DNA of 12,109 nucleotides, taken from Beijerinckiaceae bacterium (GTDB taxonomy: Bacteria; Pseudomonadota; Alphaproteobacteria; Rhizobiales; Beijerinckiaceae). Where the stretch lies: the NCBI GenBank assembly GCA_947455285.1, contig CANGOK010000081.1:1-12109 (forward strand). The letters are read 5' to 3'. Shown piece by piece: positions 6,523 through 12,109 of the stretch; position 1 is the stretch's first letter, and each line of letters starts with the position of its first letter. A model generated the notes under the pieces. That model saw only the letters and a list, made by a program, of their open reading frames with translations, was not told the origin of the DNA and made no database searches. Both the position numbers and the translations under genes were made by a program.

Positions 6523-7319
6523 GGCGCAATCTCCTCGTCAGAGCCACGTGAGAGATCTATGAAAAGATCTTCAAGGGAGGCCATTCCGTGCTTGCCTGGC
6601 AGTTCGCGCGGATCGCCCTCGATAAGAATGCGCCCGCGCGACAACAGCATCATCCGCGTGCAGACGGCGGCGACCTCATACATATTATGGCTTGTCCATA
6701 AAACAGCGCCTCGCTCGCGCTGCGCGTAGTCGCGGATGTGATTGCGGATCGTGTCGGCGGTTGAGGGGTCGATGGAGGCGGTCGGCTCGTCGAGAAGCAG
6801 AAGCCTCGGCTTGTTCAAAAGCGCCTTCGCCAGGCTTACGCGCGTTTGTTCGCCAGATGACAGAAGGCCGCAGCGTGTGTTGCGGTAACGCGTCAGATCG
6901 AACATCTCCACCATCTCATCTATGCGGGCGGAGAGTTCAGGCACATCATACATCATACCGAAGATGCGCAGATTCTGAACAACTGTAAGATTGCCTGGCA
7001 GCGGGGCGTAAACGGCCGAGAAATTGGTCTGCGCAAGGGCTTCTTCGCGGTGCGCGCCAAGATCGACGCCAGCAATTGCGACGTTTCCGTAACTTGGCGC
7101 AAGTACGCCAAGGATCATGTTGATGGTCGTTGTTTTGCCTGCGCCGTTAAGTCCAACTAGGCCGACGATTTCGCCCGGAGCGATGGAAAAAGACAGGTCG
7201 TCCACCACAGTGCGGCCGAGGAAGCTTTTGCTCAGATGATCCACCTTGAGGGCGGGCTGGGAAAGGGCTGACTTCGTCAATGGCGTGATCCTTTGCGGCC
7301 TGGTCGCCAGCAGGCGCAT
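6519..7319 (-). CDS. ABC transporter ATP-binding protein (ABC-2 exporter type)
   Basis: The full frame gives 266 residues. Motifs, in order: Walker A GLNGAGKT (56-63), Q-loop Q97, signature LSSGEQTR (153-160, in place of the canonical LSGGQ), Walker B LLLLDEPT (173-180), D-loop ASIDP (181-185), and H-loop histidine 211 in LWTSHNM. All catalytic residues are present. It powers the permease encoded next to it, with which it overlaps by four bases. The start is uncertain. The ATG at 7319 has a weak ribosome binding site, whereas a TTG at 7280 is preceded by AAAGGATC at suitable distance and would begin at TKSALSQPALKV, directly before the nucleotide-binding domain (253 residues). Confidence 0.9.
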   Translation of the reverse strand: MRLLATRPQRITPLTKSALSQPALKVDHLSKSFLGRTVVDDLSFSIAPGEIVGLVGLNGAGKTTTINMILGVLAPSYGNVAIAGVDLGAHREEALAQTNFSAVYAPLPGNLTVVQNLRIFGMMYDVPELSARIDEMVEMFDLTRYRNTRCGLLSSGEQTRVSLAKALLNKPRLLLLDEPTASIDPSTADTIRNHIRDYAQRERGAVLWTSHNMYEVAAVCTRMMLLSRGRILIEGDPRELPGKHGMASLEDLFIDLSRGSDEEIAP

Positions 7320-7465
7320 TTGTGATGAAGCTTCCCGACAAACGCGCGCACCATTTAACGAGCTTATCTCTTGCTGACCAGCCAGCCCTTGGCGAACTGG
7401 CGAGCCTTGGACGCGTTTCCTTCTTACGATCAGGGCTTAGCGCCCATAATGTCTGGCCAAGCTGT

Positions 7466-7472
7466 GGGGAGG
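7466..7472 (+). promoter_or_regulatory. Strong ribosome binding site fixing the start of the broken DUF1059-type gene
   Basis: GGGGAGG at 7466-7472 lies five bases before the ATG at 7478. It shows that the upstream part of the open frame (from 7322) is not translated and that the intended protein begins MGRKF. Confidence 0.7.
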
Positions 7473-7477
7473 TCGAA

Positions 7478-7701
7478 ATGGGCCGTAAATTTTCGACTGC
7501 CGAACTGCGTCTGCCGATAGGGGTTGCACGGTCGCCATCAGCGCCGATACCGAGGAAGAACTGATGGAGGCCGCTGTCCAGCATGCCGCTGCGGTTCACA
7601 ATGAAGAAGATACGCCCGAGCTGCGAGATTATATCCGCAAGATGATGCAGGACGTTGGGCAGCAAGACCCAGCATCGCGCAAGCCTCCTCATGCTGCGTG
7701 A
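7478..7701 (+). pseudogene. DUF1059-family small protein, interrupted by a one-base frameshift
   Basis: Read from ATG 7478, frame one gives MGRKF and then runs out of family resemblance, stopping at 7564. From 7492 the next frame reads DCRTASADRGCTVAISADTE (starting at 7495), then EEELMEAAVQHAAAVH and a C-terminal DTPELRDYIRKMMQDV before TGA at 7699-7701. The second part has the DUF1059 pattern: an early cysteine, GC, then (A/E)xTEEELxxxxxxHAxxxH. Adding one base in the TTTT run (7490-7493) restores a single 74-residue protein. The break is therefore either a recent mutation or a base-call error in a homopolymer. The site is not a classic -1 slippery heptamer. Members are small cytoplasmic proteins of unknown function. 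The gene is divergent from the exporter operon. Confidence 0.72.
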
Positions 7702-7742
7702 ACTCAGTCAGTGCGCAATTAAATCGAATGAGGAGTTCAAAT

Positions 7743-7805
7743 ATGCAAGCAAAACGCGCATTCCGAAAAGGAACTCGCGTTTTGCTTGATAAGTTTGAGC
7801 CTTAA
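7743..7805 (+). CDS. Possible 20-residue basic peptide encoded inside a hairpin
   Basis: ATG 7743 is preceded by GAGGAG (7730-7735) with a 7-base spacer, an excellent ribosome binding site. The frame encodes MQAKRAFRKGTRVLLDKFEP and stops at TAA 7803-7805. Almost the whole frame forms the stem-loop at 7746-7788, so translation and RNA folding would compete. It sits 41 bases after the DUF1059-type gene on the same strand and faces the 66-residue gene on the other. I recognise no family. It may be a leader-type or small regulatory peptide, or the match to a ribosome binding site may be chance. Confidence 0.3.
   Translation: MQAKRAFRKGTRVLLDKFEP
7746..7788. repeat. Long stem-loop, 13-bp perfect stem plus apical stem
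   Basis: CAAGCAAAACGCG (7746-7758) is perfectly complementary to CGCGTTTTGCTTG (7776-7788). Inside, after a 2x2 internal loop, TTCC (7761-7764) pairs with GGAA (7770-7773) around GAAAA. The T-run lies inside the stem rather than after it, so the structure is not a standard terminator in either direction. It could be a small RNA, an mRNA-stabilising element, or one copy of a dispersed repeat. Only this copy is seen in the window. Confidence 0.6.
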
Positions 7806-7811
7806 TCTAAC

Positions 7812-7833
7812 GCGATCACAGGTATTTGATCGC
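7812..7833. terminator. Inverted repeat after the 66-residue gene, terminator-like
   Basis: GCGATCA (7812-7818) and TGATCGC (7827-7833) form a 7-bp stem with an 8-base loop, nine bases past the stop of the minus-strand gene. No clear T-run follows on the minus strand, so termination is uncertain. It may separate this gene from the convergent small elements. Confidence 0.35.
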
Positions 7834-7842
7834 ACGTAAGGT

Positions 7843-8043
7843 TCAGGCGAGGGCGACTGAACCGCCACGACCACGACCCTTCACAATCTTATCCGCCGCA
7901 AAAAGAGTTGCGTGGACCTTCCAATAACGGGTTTCGCTCCAGCCAAGGGTGAAGCGCAGCGCGCCATTTCCGGCCGAAGAGCCGAGCTTGCGCAAGGTGG
8001 CGATGAAAACCTTCGAGTCCTGTTCAACAGTTGGGCGAGCCAT
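7843..8043 (-). CDS. Small stand-alone winged-helix-like protein
   Basis: The protein has 66 residues. Its layout reads as one winged helix-turn-helix: helix 1 (SKVFIATLRKLG, 10-21), a turn with SSAGN, helix 2 (GALRFTLG, 27-34), recognition-type helix 3 (SETRYWKVHATLFAADK, 36-52), and a basic wing KGRGRGGSVAL (55-65). From memory, the NxxLRxxLGWxxxxYWxVxxxL...GRGRGGSV pattern resembles C-terminal winged-helix tails on larger DNA-handling proteins. Here it stands alone. It probably binds nucleic acid, and its target is unknown. The ATG at 8043 has a modest GGAAAAG upstream. The whole N-terminus is only nine residues, so this could be a true small regulator or the surviving end of a larger gene, although no remnant is evident upstream. 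Confidence 0.6.
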   Translation of the reverse strand: MARPTVEQDSKVFIATLRKLGSSAGNGALRFTLGWSETRYWKVHATLFAADKIVKGRGRGGSVALA

Positions 8044-8137
8044 TTATCTTTTCCATTTGCGTGAATTACAACGCTTAACGCGCGTGTGTATATAAGTTGC
8101 TAACTGCTTCTGTCCAGTATCGCAAGAGTCTTTCAAG

Positions 8138-8521
8138 TTAAGTTTTAAAACTTATGCTAAAAAGACAGGCGCATACTCCTTCAGTTAGCGCGGCTTCACT
8201 AAATGGTTTTGCTATCCAACGCAATGATTTGGTTGCGGGTCCGGACGCAATCTCTCGCGGAAAGGCGCTCGTCACGATAAACGGAATGTGCAATTCGATA
8301 AGTCTTTGCGCGATGGGTCCGCTATCGCCATCAGCGATATTAAAATCAAGAATCGCCGCATCAGGACGTTCTTGTTCGAGAAAATTCAGACATTCGTGAT
8401 TGCTTCTGAAAGGCCCCGCCACCTTTAATCCGCTATCCATCAGGATGTCTGCGATAAGGTCCGAGACGAATATCTCATCTTCCACGATCAGGATGCTGGC
8501 GGTTTCATCGAGTTTTGTCAT
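8138..8521 (-). CDS. Single-domain response regulator (receiver only)
   Basis: The 127 residues consist of a receiver domain only. Visible residues are the acidic pair E14 D15 in LIVEDE, phospho-acceptor D59 in AAILDFN, switch T84 in FIVTSAF, and K105 in IAKPF. No output domain is present, so it must act through partners, like CheY or phosphorelay intermediates. No histidine kinase is in the window. A weak GGA lies nine bases before the ATG. It is transcribed away from the second receiver protein at 8955 and shares the gap between them as a promoter region. Its stop codon lies in an AT-rich palindrome. Confidence 0.85.
   Translation of the reverse strand: MTKLDETASILIVEDEIFVSDLIADILMDSGLKVAGPFRSNHECLNFLEQERPDAAILDFNIADGDSGPIAQRLIELHIPFIVTSAFPREIASGPATKSLRWIAKPFSEAALTEGVCACLFSISFKT
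8139..8154. repeat. 16-base AT-rich perfect palindrome at the end of the receiver gene
   Basis: TAAGTTTTAAAACTTA (8139-8154) is a perfect 16-base palindrome that includes the stop codon of the minus-strand receiver gene. It could act as part of a weak terminator or as a binding site in an AT-rich island. Confidence 0.4.
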
Positions 8522-8954
8522 GGAGGATGATCCAAACTTTCGCAGACTCTACGCGCGTAACTTCATCTAAATTGGCGAGCGCCGCTCATGATGCGGCTAA
8601 TCATGAAACGTCGGGCCAATCGAAAATATATATTCATCCCAACATGGTCGATTATTTCGATGCTATCGTTAGAATATATGGATGGTTATCACCACAAATC
8701 GTACAATCACATTCGATCATGACTGTTTGTTTAGTTTGGTTAAAGCAAGCGAATAAGCGCTGCATGTAAAATTTTTGAGAATGTGCGTGGTTAATGGCGC
8801 CGTGCGCTTTAAATCCCAGCTTTGGCTCTGCCTTTTTTGAAATATTTCAGACTGACGGCGGCTGCCCTGTACCCATGGCCGCGCCGCTCTATCTAAGCGC
8901 GCAGAGCAACCCATAAGGCGGCTGCAACGCTGCGGCGCCTCGGAGCGCAGCCCC
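8522..8954. other. AT-rich gap between divergent response regulators
   Basis: These 433 bases separate two divergent receiver genes. Base composition is clearly more AT-rich than the coding regions up to about 8850, then returns to GC-rich. The gap holds a 12-base palindrome, TGAAATATTTCA (8838-8849), after a run of six T. An open frame over 8515-8769 lacks family resemblance and a ribosome binding site. Promoters for both receiver genes must lie here, but no convincing -35/-10 or EcfG-type pair was found by eye. Confidence 0.5.
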
Positions 8955-9347
8955 ATGTCAAGACAAGACGCGCCTAAGCAGCCAAGACGTATTCTTGTGG
9001 TCGAGGATGAGCCATTCATCGCCATGGGCCTTGAGCAAATCTTGCCAAAGCTTGGCTATGAGGTGGTGGGCGTCGCTTCTTATCTGCGAGAGGCGCTAGC
9101 GAAGGCGGAGGCGGGCGGCTTCGATCTCGCGGTGCTCGACGTCAATCTTGGGGGCGAATTGTCTTATCGCGTCGCAGATGTCCTGTTGTCGAAGGGCACG
9201 CCATTCGTCTTCTGCACCGCTTACGCCGACGTTGCGTTCGGGCGCTATGAAAATGTGCCGGTCTTGCAAAAGCCATTTGAGAAGAAAGCGCTGGCTCGCG
9301 CCATAGAAGAGGCTCTGGCGGGCGCGCAGCCGACGCGAGTGGCGTGA
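8955..9347 (+). CDS. Single-domain response regulator (receiver only)
   Basis: The 130 residues consist of a receiver domain only, with a 10-residue polar N-terminus. Key residues are E17 D18 in LVVEDEP, phospho-acceptor D62 in LAVLDVN, switch T88 in PFVFCTAYAD, and K106 in VLQKPF. The PFVFCTAY block resembles the PFxFxTGY type of alphaproteobacterial stand-alone regulators, which are commonly partners of HWE or HisKA_2 kinases; that partner class is an inference. GGAG lies nine bases before the ATG. It differs clearly from the divergent neighbour at 8138-8521, so this is not a recent tandem duplication. The stop codon overlaps a hairpin. Confidence 0.88.
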   Translation: MSRQDAPKQPRRILVVEDEPFIAMGLEQILPKLGYEVVGVASYLREALAKAEAGGFDLAVLDVNLGGELSYRVADVLLSKGTPFVFCTAYADVAFGRYENVPVLQKPFEKKALARAIEEALAGAQPTRVA

Positions 9348-9362
9348 GGGGCAGGGCCCCTC
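9346..9362. terminator. Compact hairpin between convergent genes
   Basis: GAGGGGC (9346-9352) and GCCCCTC (9356-9362) form a 7-bp GC-rich stem with a 3-base loop that overlaps the receiver stop codon. It lies 12 bases from the end of the convergent monooxygenase gene. There is no T-run on either side, so its terminator function is tentative. Confidence 0.4.
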
Positions 9363-9374
9363 TAGCCGGTTGGA

Positions 9375-10556
9375 TTACTGAGCGATGAACGCTTTGGCGG
9401 CCGCCTCGACATCATAATCATAGAGGCTTTTGCGGAAGGCCGCCGCATTGCGGATCTCCTCGTCGCGCTGTTCGATGCTCTCATATTGTGAATCGTAGCG
9501 CTTGCCGTTCTGGCGGGCCTCGGTCTGCACCATGGAGGCGCGCGGGAGGCGCAGGGTCTCATAGGCCTTCAGCATGGCGGGAACCTCGTCGCTCCCACGG
9601 CCTTCCAGCAGCACGCCCAGAGCCACGGCGTCCTCGACAGCCTGGTTCACGCCCTGACCAAGGTGCGGCAGCATGGCGTGGGCGGCGTCGCCGAGAAGGG
9701 CGAGGCGTCCGTTGATCCAGGTCCGGAGCGGGCGACGATCAAAGAGGCCCCACCAGAAGCAGGTCTCGACCTTGGACAGAAGGTTCGTCACGCGCGGATC
9801 CCAATCGGCGAAGGAGGCCGCGAGCTCGTCGCGATCGCCGATGGCTGACCAGGATTCGAGCGTTTCATGGGGGGTCGGCACGAAGCCGACATAGTTGAGC
9901 AGGGTTCCGCTGCGCACTGGGAAGACCATGAAGTGCTTGCCCTCACCCATCCAGACCTGGTGCGTATCGTCGGGCCAGGCATCGAGCCGGTCGCGGGCCA
10001 GAAGGCCGCGATAGGCGCGGAAACCCGAATATTCCGGCGGGCTCGGCTCGACGACAAAGGGCTGCATGGCGGAGTTGATGCCATCCGCGGCGACAACGAG
10101 ATCCGCCTCGAAGCTTTCGCCATTGGCGAAGCGCACCGTCGCCTTGTCGGCGGTCTGGGAGAAGTCCACGGCGCGATGACCGGTACGCACGGCGCCCGGT
10201 GGAAGGCCAGCCGCGAGCGCGTTCAGAATGTCCGCACGGTGCATGCCATACATGCCGTTCCATCCCGCCGAGTCCGTCGTAAGGATGTTGCCGACGATGG
10301 AGCCGTCCTTGCGGTTATAGTGGGACCCCGGGTTTATCTTGCCACCGACCTTCGCCAAGGCCTCGCCAAAGCCCATGCGCTCAAGCTGGCGCAGGCTGTT
10401 GGGGTAAATGAAGATGCCGGCCCCGACCTCGCCAAGCGCGGCGGATTGTTCGAAAACCGTGACCTCGAGCCCCCGCTGCATCAGGGCGTTCGCCGCAGCG
10501 AGCCCACCCATGCCACCGCCGATGATCGCTACGCGCACCTTGCTAGCCCCGCTCAT
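9375..10556 (-). CDS. FAD-dependent monooxygenase, salicylate hydroxylase-like (class A)
   Basis: The protein has 393 residues, a normal length for single-component class A flavoprotein hydroxylases, which use NAD(P)H and O2 to hydroxylate aromatic acids. Visible motifs are the FAD dinucleotide-binding GGGMGG (13-18) followed by acidic E36 at the end of strand 2 (VTVFEQ), the DG motif region LVVAADGINSA (153-163), and the GD motif ALLGDAAHAMLPHLGQGVNQ (286-305). The substrate cannot be set from sequence; salicylate, 3-hydroxybenzoate, 6-hydroxynicotinate and related ring acids are all used within the family. GGGGA lies six bases before the ATG. The gene stands between a convergent receiver gene and a tRNA on the same strand. 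No ring-cleavage dioxygenase is visible. Confidence 0.88.
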   Translation of the reverse strand: MSGASKVRVAIIGGGMGGLAAANALMQRGLEVTVFEQSAALGEVGAGIFIYPNSLRQLERMGFGEALAKVGGKINPGSHYNRKDGSIVGNILTTDSAGWNGMYGMHRADILNALAAGLPPGAVRTGHRAVDFSQTADKATVRFANGESFEADLVVAADGINSAMQPFVVEPSPPEYSGFRAYRGLLARDRLDAWPDDTHQVWMGEGKHFMVFPVRSGTLLNYVGFVPTPHETLESWSAIGDRDELAASFADWDPRVTNLLSKVETCFWWGLFDRRPLRTWINGRLALLGDAAHAMLPHLGQGVNQAVEDAVALGVLLEGRGSDEVPAMLKAYETLRLPRASMVQTEARQNGKRYDSQYESIEQRDEEIRNAAAFRKSLYDYDVEAAAKAFIAQ

Positions 10557-10627
10557 TTCCTGTCCCCAATTGCTTCAAGCATACGTCCGGAATGGCTCAC
10601 CGGACCAACGTCGCGCCATTTGAACAT
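10553..10627 (-). CDS. Possible 24-residue upstream peptide overlapping the monooxygenase start
   Basis: A short frame, starting MFKWRDVGPVSHSGRMLEAI, ends in a TGA that overlaps the monooxygenase ATG as ATGA (10553-10556). Such an overlap can couple translation. No good ribosome binding site precedes it and no family is recognised, so it may be chance. Confidence 0.15.
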   Translation of the reverse strand: MFKWRDVGPVSHSGRMLEAIGDRK

Positions 10628-10705
10628 AGGCATGCAGGCTTCGCCACCGCAGAAAGGTCGCAGGGGGCGTGGTTGAGGATCTGTCTGAAAATTCCGGGAA
10701 AAGGG

Positions 10706-10782
10706 TGGTAGCGGAGGAGGGACTCGAACCCCCGACACAAGGATTATGATTCCTCTGCTCTAGCCAGCTGAGCTACTCCGCC
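10706..10782 (-). tRNA. tRNA-Met (anticodon CAT), elongator type, CCA encoded
   Basis: The minus strand reads GGCGGAG as the 5' acceptor arm and CTCCGCT at the 3' side, then A and CCA, giving a full pairing with one G-U. The D-arm starts AGCTCAGCTGG, the anticodon loop is ATCATAA (CAT at positions 34-36), and the T-arm is GGGGG-TTCGAGT-CCCTC. The length is 77. The start with GG and the acceptor pairing argue against initiator tRNA, and the loop context GGAATCATAATCC is typical of alphaproteobacterial elongator tRNA-Met. The CAT anticodon also occurs in lysidine-modified tRNA-Ile2, but its surrounding sequence differs. tRNA genes are common integration sites, but no attachment repeat or integrase was seen here. 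Confidence 0.95.
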
Positions 10783-10945
10783 CCTGCAGAACTGATCTCG
10801 TCAGCGCTGCGAAGCACGCGGGGTATAGGTTGGGGGGGCTTGTGGTGTCAAGCAGCGTTTGCGGCTGTTGGGCAAGCCCCCGGTGAATCCGCGCTTTATG
10901 GGGCGTGACCGGCGGCGGCGTGCGGTGTAGAACAGCTTCAGCATC

Positions 10946-10966
10946 AGGGAGGCCCCGTCGCGGGGC
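10946..10966 (+). promoter_or_regulatory. Shine-Dalgarno followed by a hairpin before the TctC start
   Basis: AGGGAGG (10946-10952) is a strong Shine-Dalgarno but lies 21 bases before the ATG at 10974. The intervening bases hold a perfect 6-bp hairpin, GCCCCG-TCG-CGGGGC (10952-10966), then GATAAAT. Folding would bring the Shine-Dalgarno to a normal effective distance from the ATG. This also supports the 10974 start, together with the signal peptide. Confidence 0.5.
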
Positions 10967-10973
10967 GATAAAT

Positions 10974-11999
10974 ATGAATTTCTGGACGAAAGCCGCCGCA
11001 GGGCTATTTTTCGCCGGTTTCGCCGCTGGCGCGGCGCAGGCGCAGGCCCCGGCCGTCGATTCTTTCTACAAGGGCAAGACGGTCGAGCTGATCATCGGCT
11101 ACCCGCCGGGTGGCAGCAACGACGTCTATGCGCGGCTCCTGTCCACCCATCTTGGCAAGCATATCCCCGGCCAGCCCACGGTCGTCGCCCGCAACATGCC
11201 TGGCGCGGGCAGCTTCCTCGCCGCCAATCACATGGCGTCGGTCGCCGCCAAGGATGGGCTCTCCCTCGCCATCTGTGCGCCCACCATGGCGCTTGACGAA
11301 AAGCTCGGCACTCAGGGCGTGCGCTTCAAGACCGCGCAATATAACTGGATCGGCCGTATTTCGCCGCTCGTGAACATCGTGATGGTCTCGAAAAAGTCTT
11401 CTGTGAAGACTGTGGCTGACGCGCAAAAGGCCGAGGTCACGCTGGCGGGCACCGGCGTCGGGTCGACGGTTTCGATCTATCCGAACGTCATGAACAACAT
11501 GTTCGGCACCAAATATAAGCTCATCATGGGCTACAAGGGCTCGAATGAGGCCATGCTTGCGGTGGAGCGGGGTGAGGTCGAGGGCCACTCAACAGCTTGG
11601 GAGGCGCTGAAGACGGCTCACCCCAGCTGGGCGCCTGAAGGCTTCGTGACGATCCCGGTCCAGTTCTCCCTGTCGCGCATCGCCGAATTGCCTGATGTGC
11701 CGACCTTGATGGAATTCGCGCGTAATGCGGACGAGAAGCGCGTGCTCGAGGCCATCCTCAACGCTACGGAAGTTGGCGCCGCCTTCTTTACGACGCCGGG
11801 CGTTCCCGCTGAGCGCGTGTCGGCCCTGCGCCGCGCCTTCGACGCGACCATGCAGGACCCCGAATTCAAGGCGGATGTCGAGAAGATGCGTGTGGGCCTG
11901 CATCCCCTCAAGGGCGAGGATCTGCAGAAACTTGTGGCGCAGGTCAGCGATCTGCCCGCCGACATCACCGAGCAGGTGCGCACGGTCTATCAGCAGTAA
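10974..11999 (+). CDS. tctC: TTT periplasmic solute-binding protein, TctC/Bug family
   Basis: The protein has 341 residues. It starts with a classic Sec signal peptide (MNFWTK, hydrophobic core AAAGLFFAGFAAGA, probable cleavage after AQA near residue 23), which fixes the start at 10974 rather than upstream in the same frame. Mature-protein motifs of TctC/Bug proteins are visible: KTVELIIGYPPGGSNDVYAR (35-54), IPGQPTVVARNMPGAGS (64-80) and AANHMASVAAKDG (83-95). Family role: it binds a carboxylate or related solute in the periplasm and delivers it to TctAB. The TctAB fusion at 2832 is the only permease in the window, but it is about 6 kb away. A cupin gene starts 23 bases downstream and is probably in the same operon, suggesting that the transported compound is processed there. 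Confidence 0.92.
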   Translation: MNFWTKAAAGLFFAGFAAGAAQAQAPAVDSFYKGKTVELIIGYPPGGSNDVYARLLSTHLGKHIPGQPTVVARNMPGAGSFLAANHMASVAAKDGLSLAICAPTMALDEKLGTQGVRFKTAQYNWIGRISPLVNIVMVSKKSSVKTVADAQKAEVTLAGTGVGSTVSIYPNVMNNMFGTKYKLIMGYKGSNEAMLAVERGEVEGHSTAWEALKTAHPSWAPEGFVTIPVQFSLSRIAELPDVPTLMEFARNADEKRVLEAILNATEVGAAFFTTPGVPAERVSALRRAFDATMQDPEFKADVEKMRVGLHPLKGEDLQKLVAQVSDLPADITEQVRTVYQQ

Positions 12000-12022
12000 C
12001 GCCTGACCTTAGGGAGAGCGCG

Positions 12023-12109
12023 ATGACGGAGCCACGTTGGAAACATGATGGGGTCCGCGTGATCCCGGCCAATAGCCTTGATCCCAACACCGCCCAGACG
12101 CCCGGCATG
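12023..12109 (+). CDS. Cupin-family protein, N-terminal fragment (cut by window end)
   Basis: The ATG at 12023 is preceded by GGGAGAG at suitable distance and opens a frame to the window end (29 residues). The fragment reads MTEPRWKHDGVRVIPANSLD followed by PNTAQTPGM. From memory, this N-terminus (VRVxxxxxLDxxTxQTPGM) is typical of a cupin family of small single-domain proteins found in Hyphomicrobiales and Burkholderiales beside transporter genes. The barrel itself lies outside the window, so the family call rests on the N-terminal pattern only. It is 23 bases downstream of tctC and likely co-transcribed. Confidence 0.6.
   Translation, partial: MTEPRWKHDGVRVIPANSLDPNTAQTPGM

Noticed and set aside
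8603..8619. Sigma-54-like sequence on the minus strand upstream of the first receiver gene (TTGGCCCGACGTTTCAT)
   Set aside because: The -12 element lacks the essential GC dinucleotide (TTTC instead of TTGC), and a second mismatch is present.
8515..8769. 84-codon frame in the gap between the receiver genes
   Set aside because: It overlaps the start of the minus-strand receiver, has no ribosome binding site, and the region is AT-rich without coding bias.
10706..10782. tRNA-Met as the integration site of a mobile element
   Set aside because: No duplicated tRNA 3' end, integrase or recombination gene was found nearby in the window.

Overview
The window looks like chromosome from an alphaproteobacterium, most likely a metabolically versatile member of the Hyphomicrobiales. 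The reasons are the high GC content with GC-rich third codon positions, tripartite tricarboxylate transporter (TTT) genes, stand-alone two-component receiver proteins, and an alphaproteobacterial elongator tRNA-Met with encoded CCA. This is judged by eye, without a database search.

Layout. Positions 1-2000 hold the C-terminus of a cupin protein, a strong terminator, and an EutA-like ethanolamine ammonia-lyase reactivase (+). The reactivase has a His/Asp-rich N-terminus and no lyase genes beside it. Positions 1939-4895 hold a palindrome-rich, hairpin-rich intergenic stretch, a small membrane-anchored hypothetical protein, and a 687-residue TTT permease that appears to fuse TctA and TctB. Two terminators follow, the second bidirectional. 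Positions 5047-7319 (-) hold an ABC-2 exporter ATPase and permease with a 4-base start/stop overlap, followed by a SnoaL/NTF2-like protein. Positions 7320-8150 form a patch of small elements: a DUF1059-type gene broken by a one-base frameshift, a 43-nt hairpin that also encodes a 20-residue peptide behind a perfect ribosome binding site, and a 66-residue protein that reads as a lone winged helix. Positions 8138-9347 hold two divergent single-domain response regulators separated by an AT-rich gap. Positions 9375-10782 (-) hold an FAD-dependent aromatic hydroxylase-type monooxygenase and a tRNA-Met. Positions 10783-12109 (+) hold a TctC-type periplasmic binding protein followed closely by the start of a cupin gene.

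How the genes may fit together. TctAB and TctC provide all parts of one TTT importer for a carboxylate-type solute, but they lie about 6 kb apart, so their pairing is an inference. The cupins, the monooxygenase, the SnoaL-like protein and the EutA-like reactivase are typical accessory catabolic genes, and no complete pathway is visible. I found no CRISPR array, no recognisable insertion sequence and no clear defence system. The least explained material is the small-element patch at 7478-8043 and the structured leader at 2140-2831.
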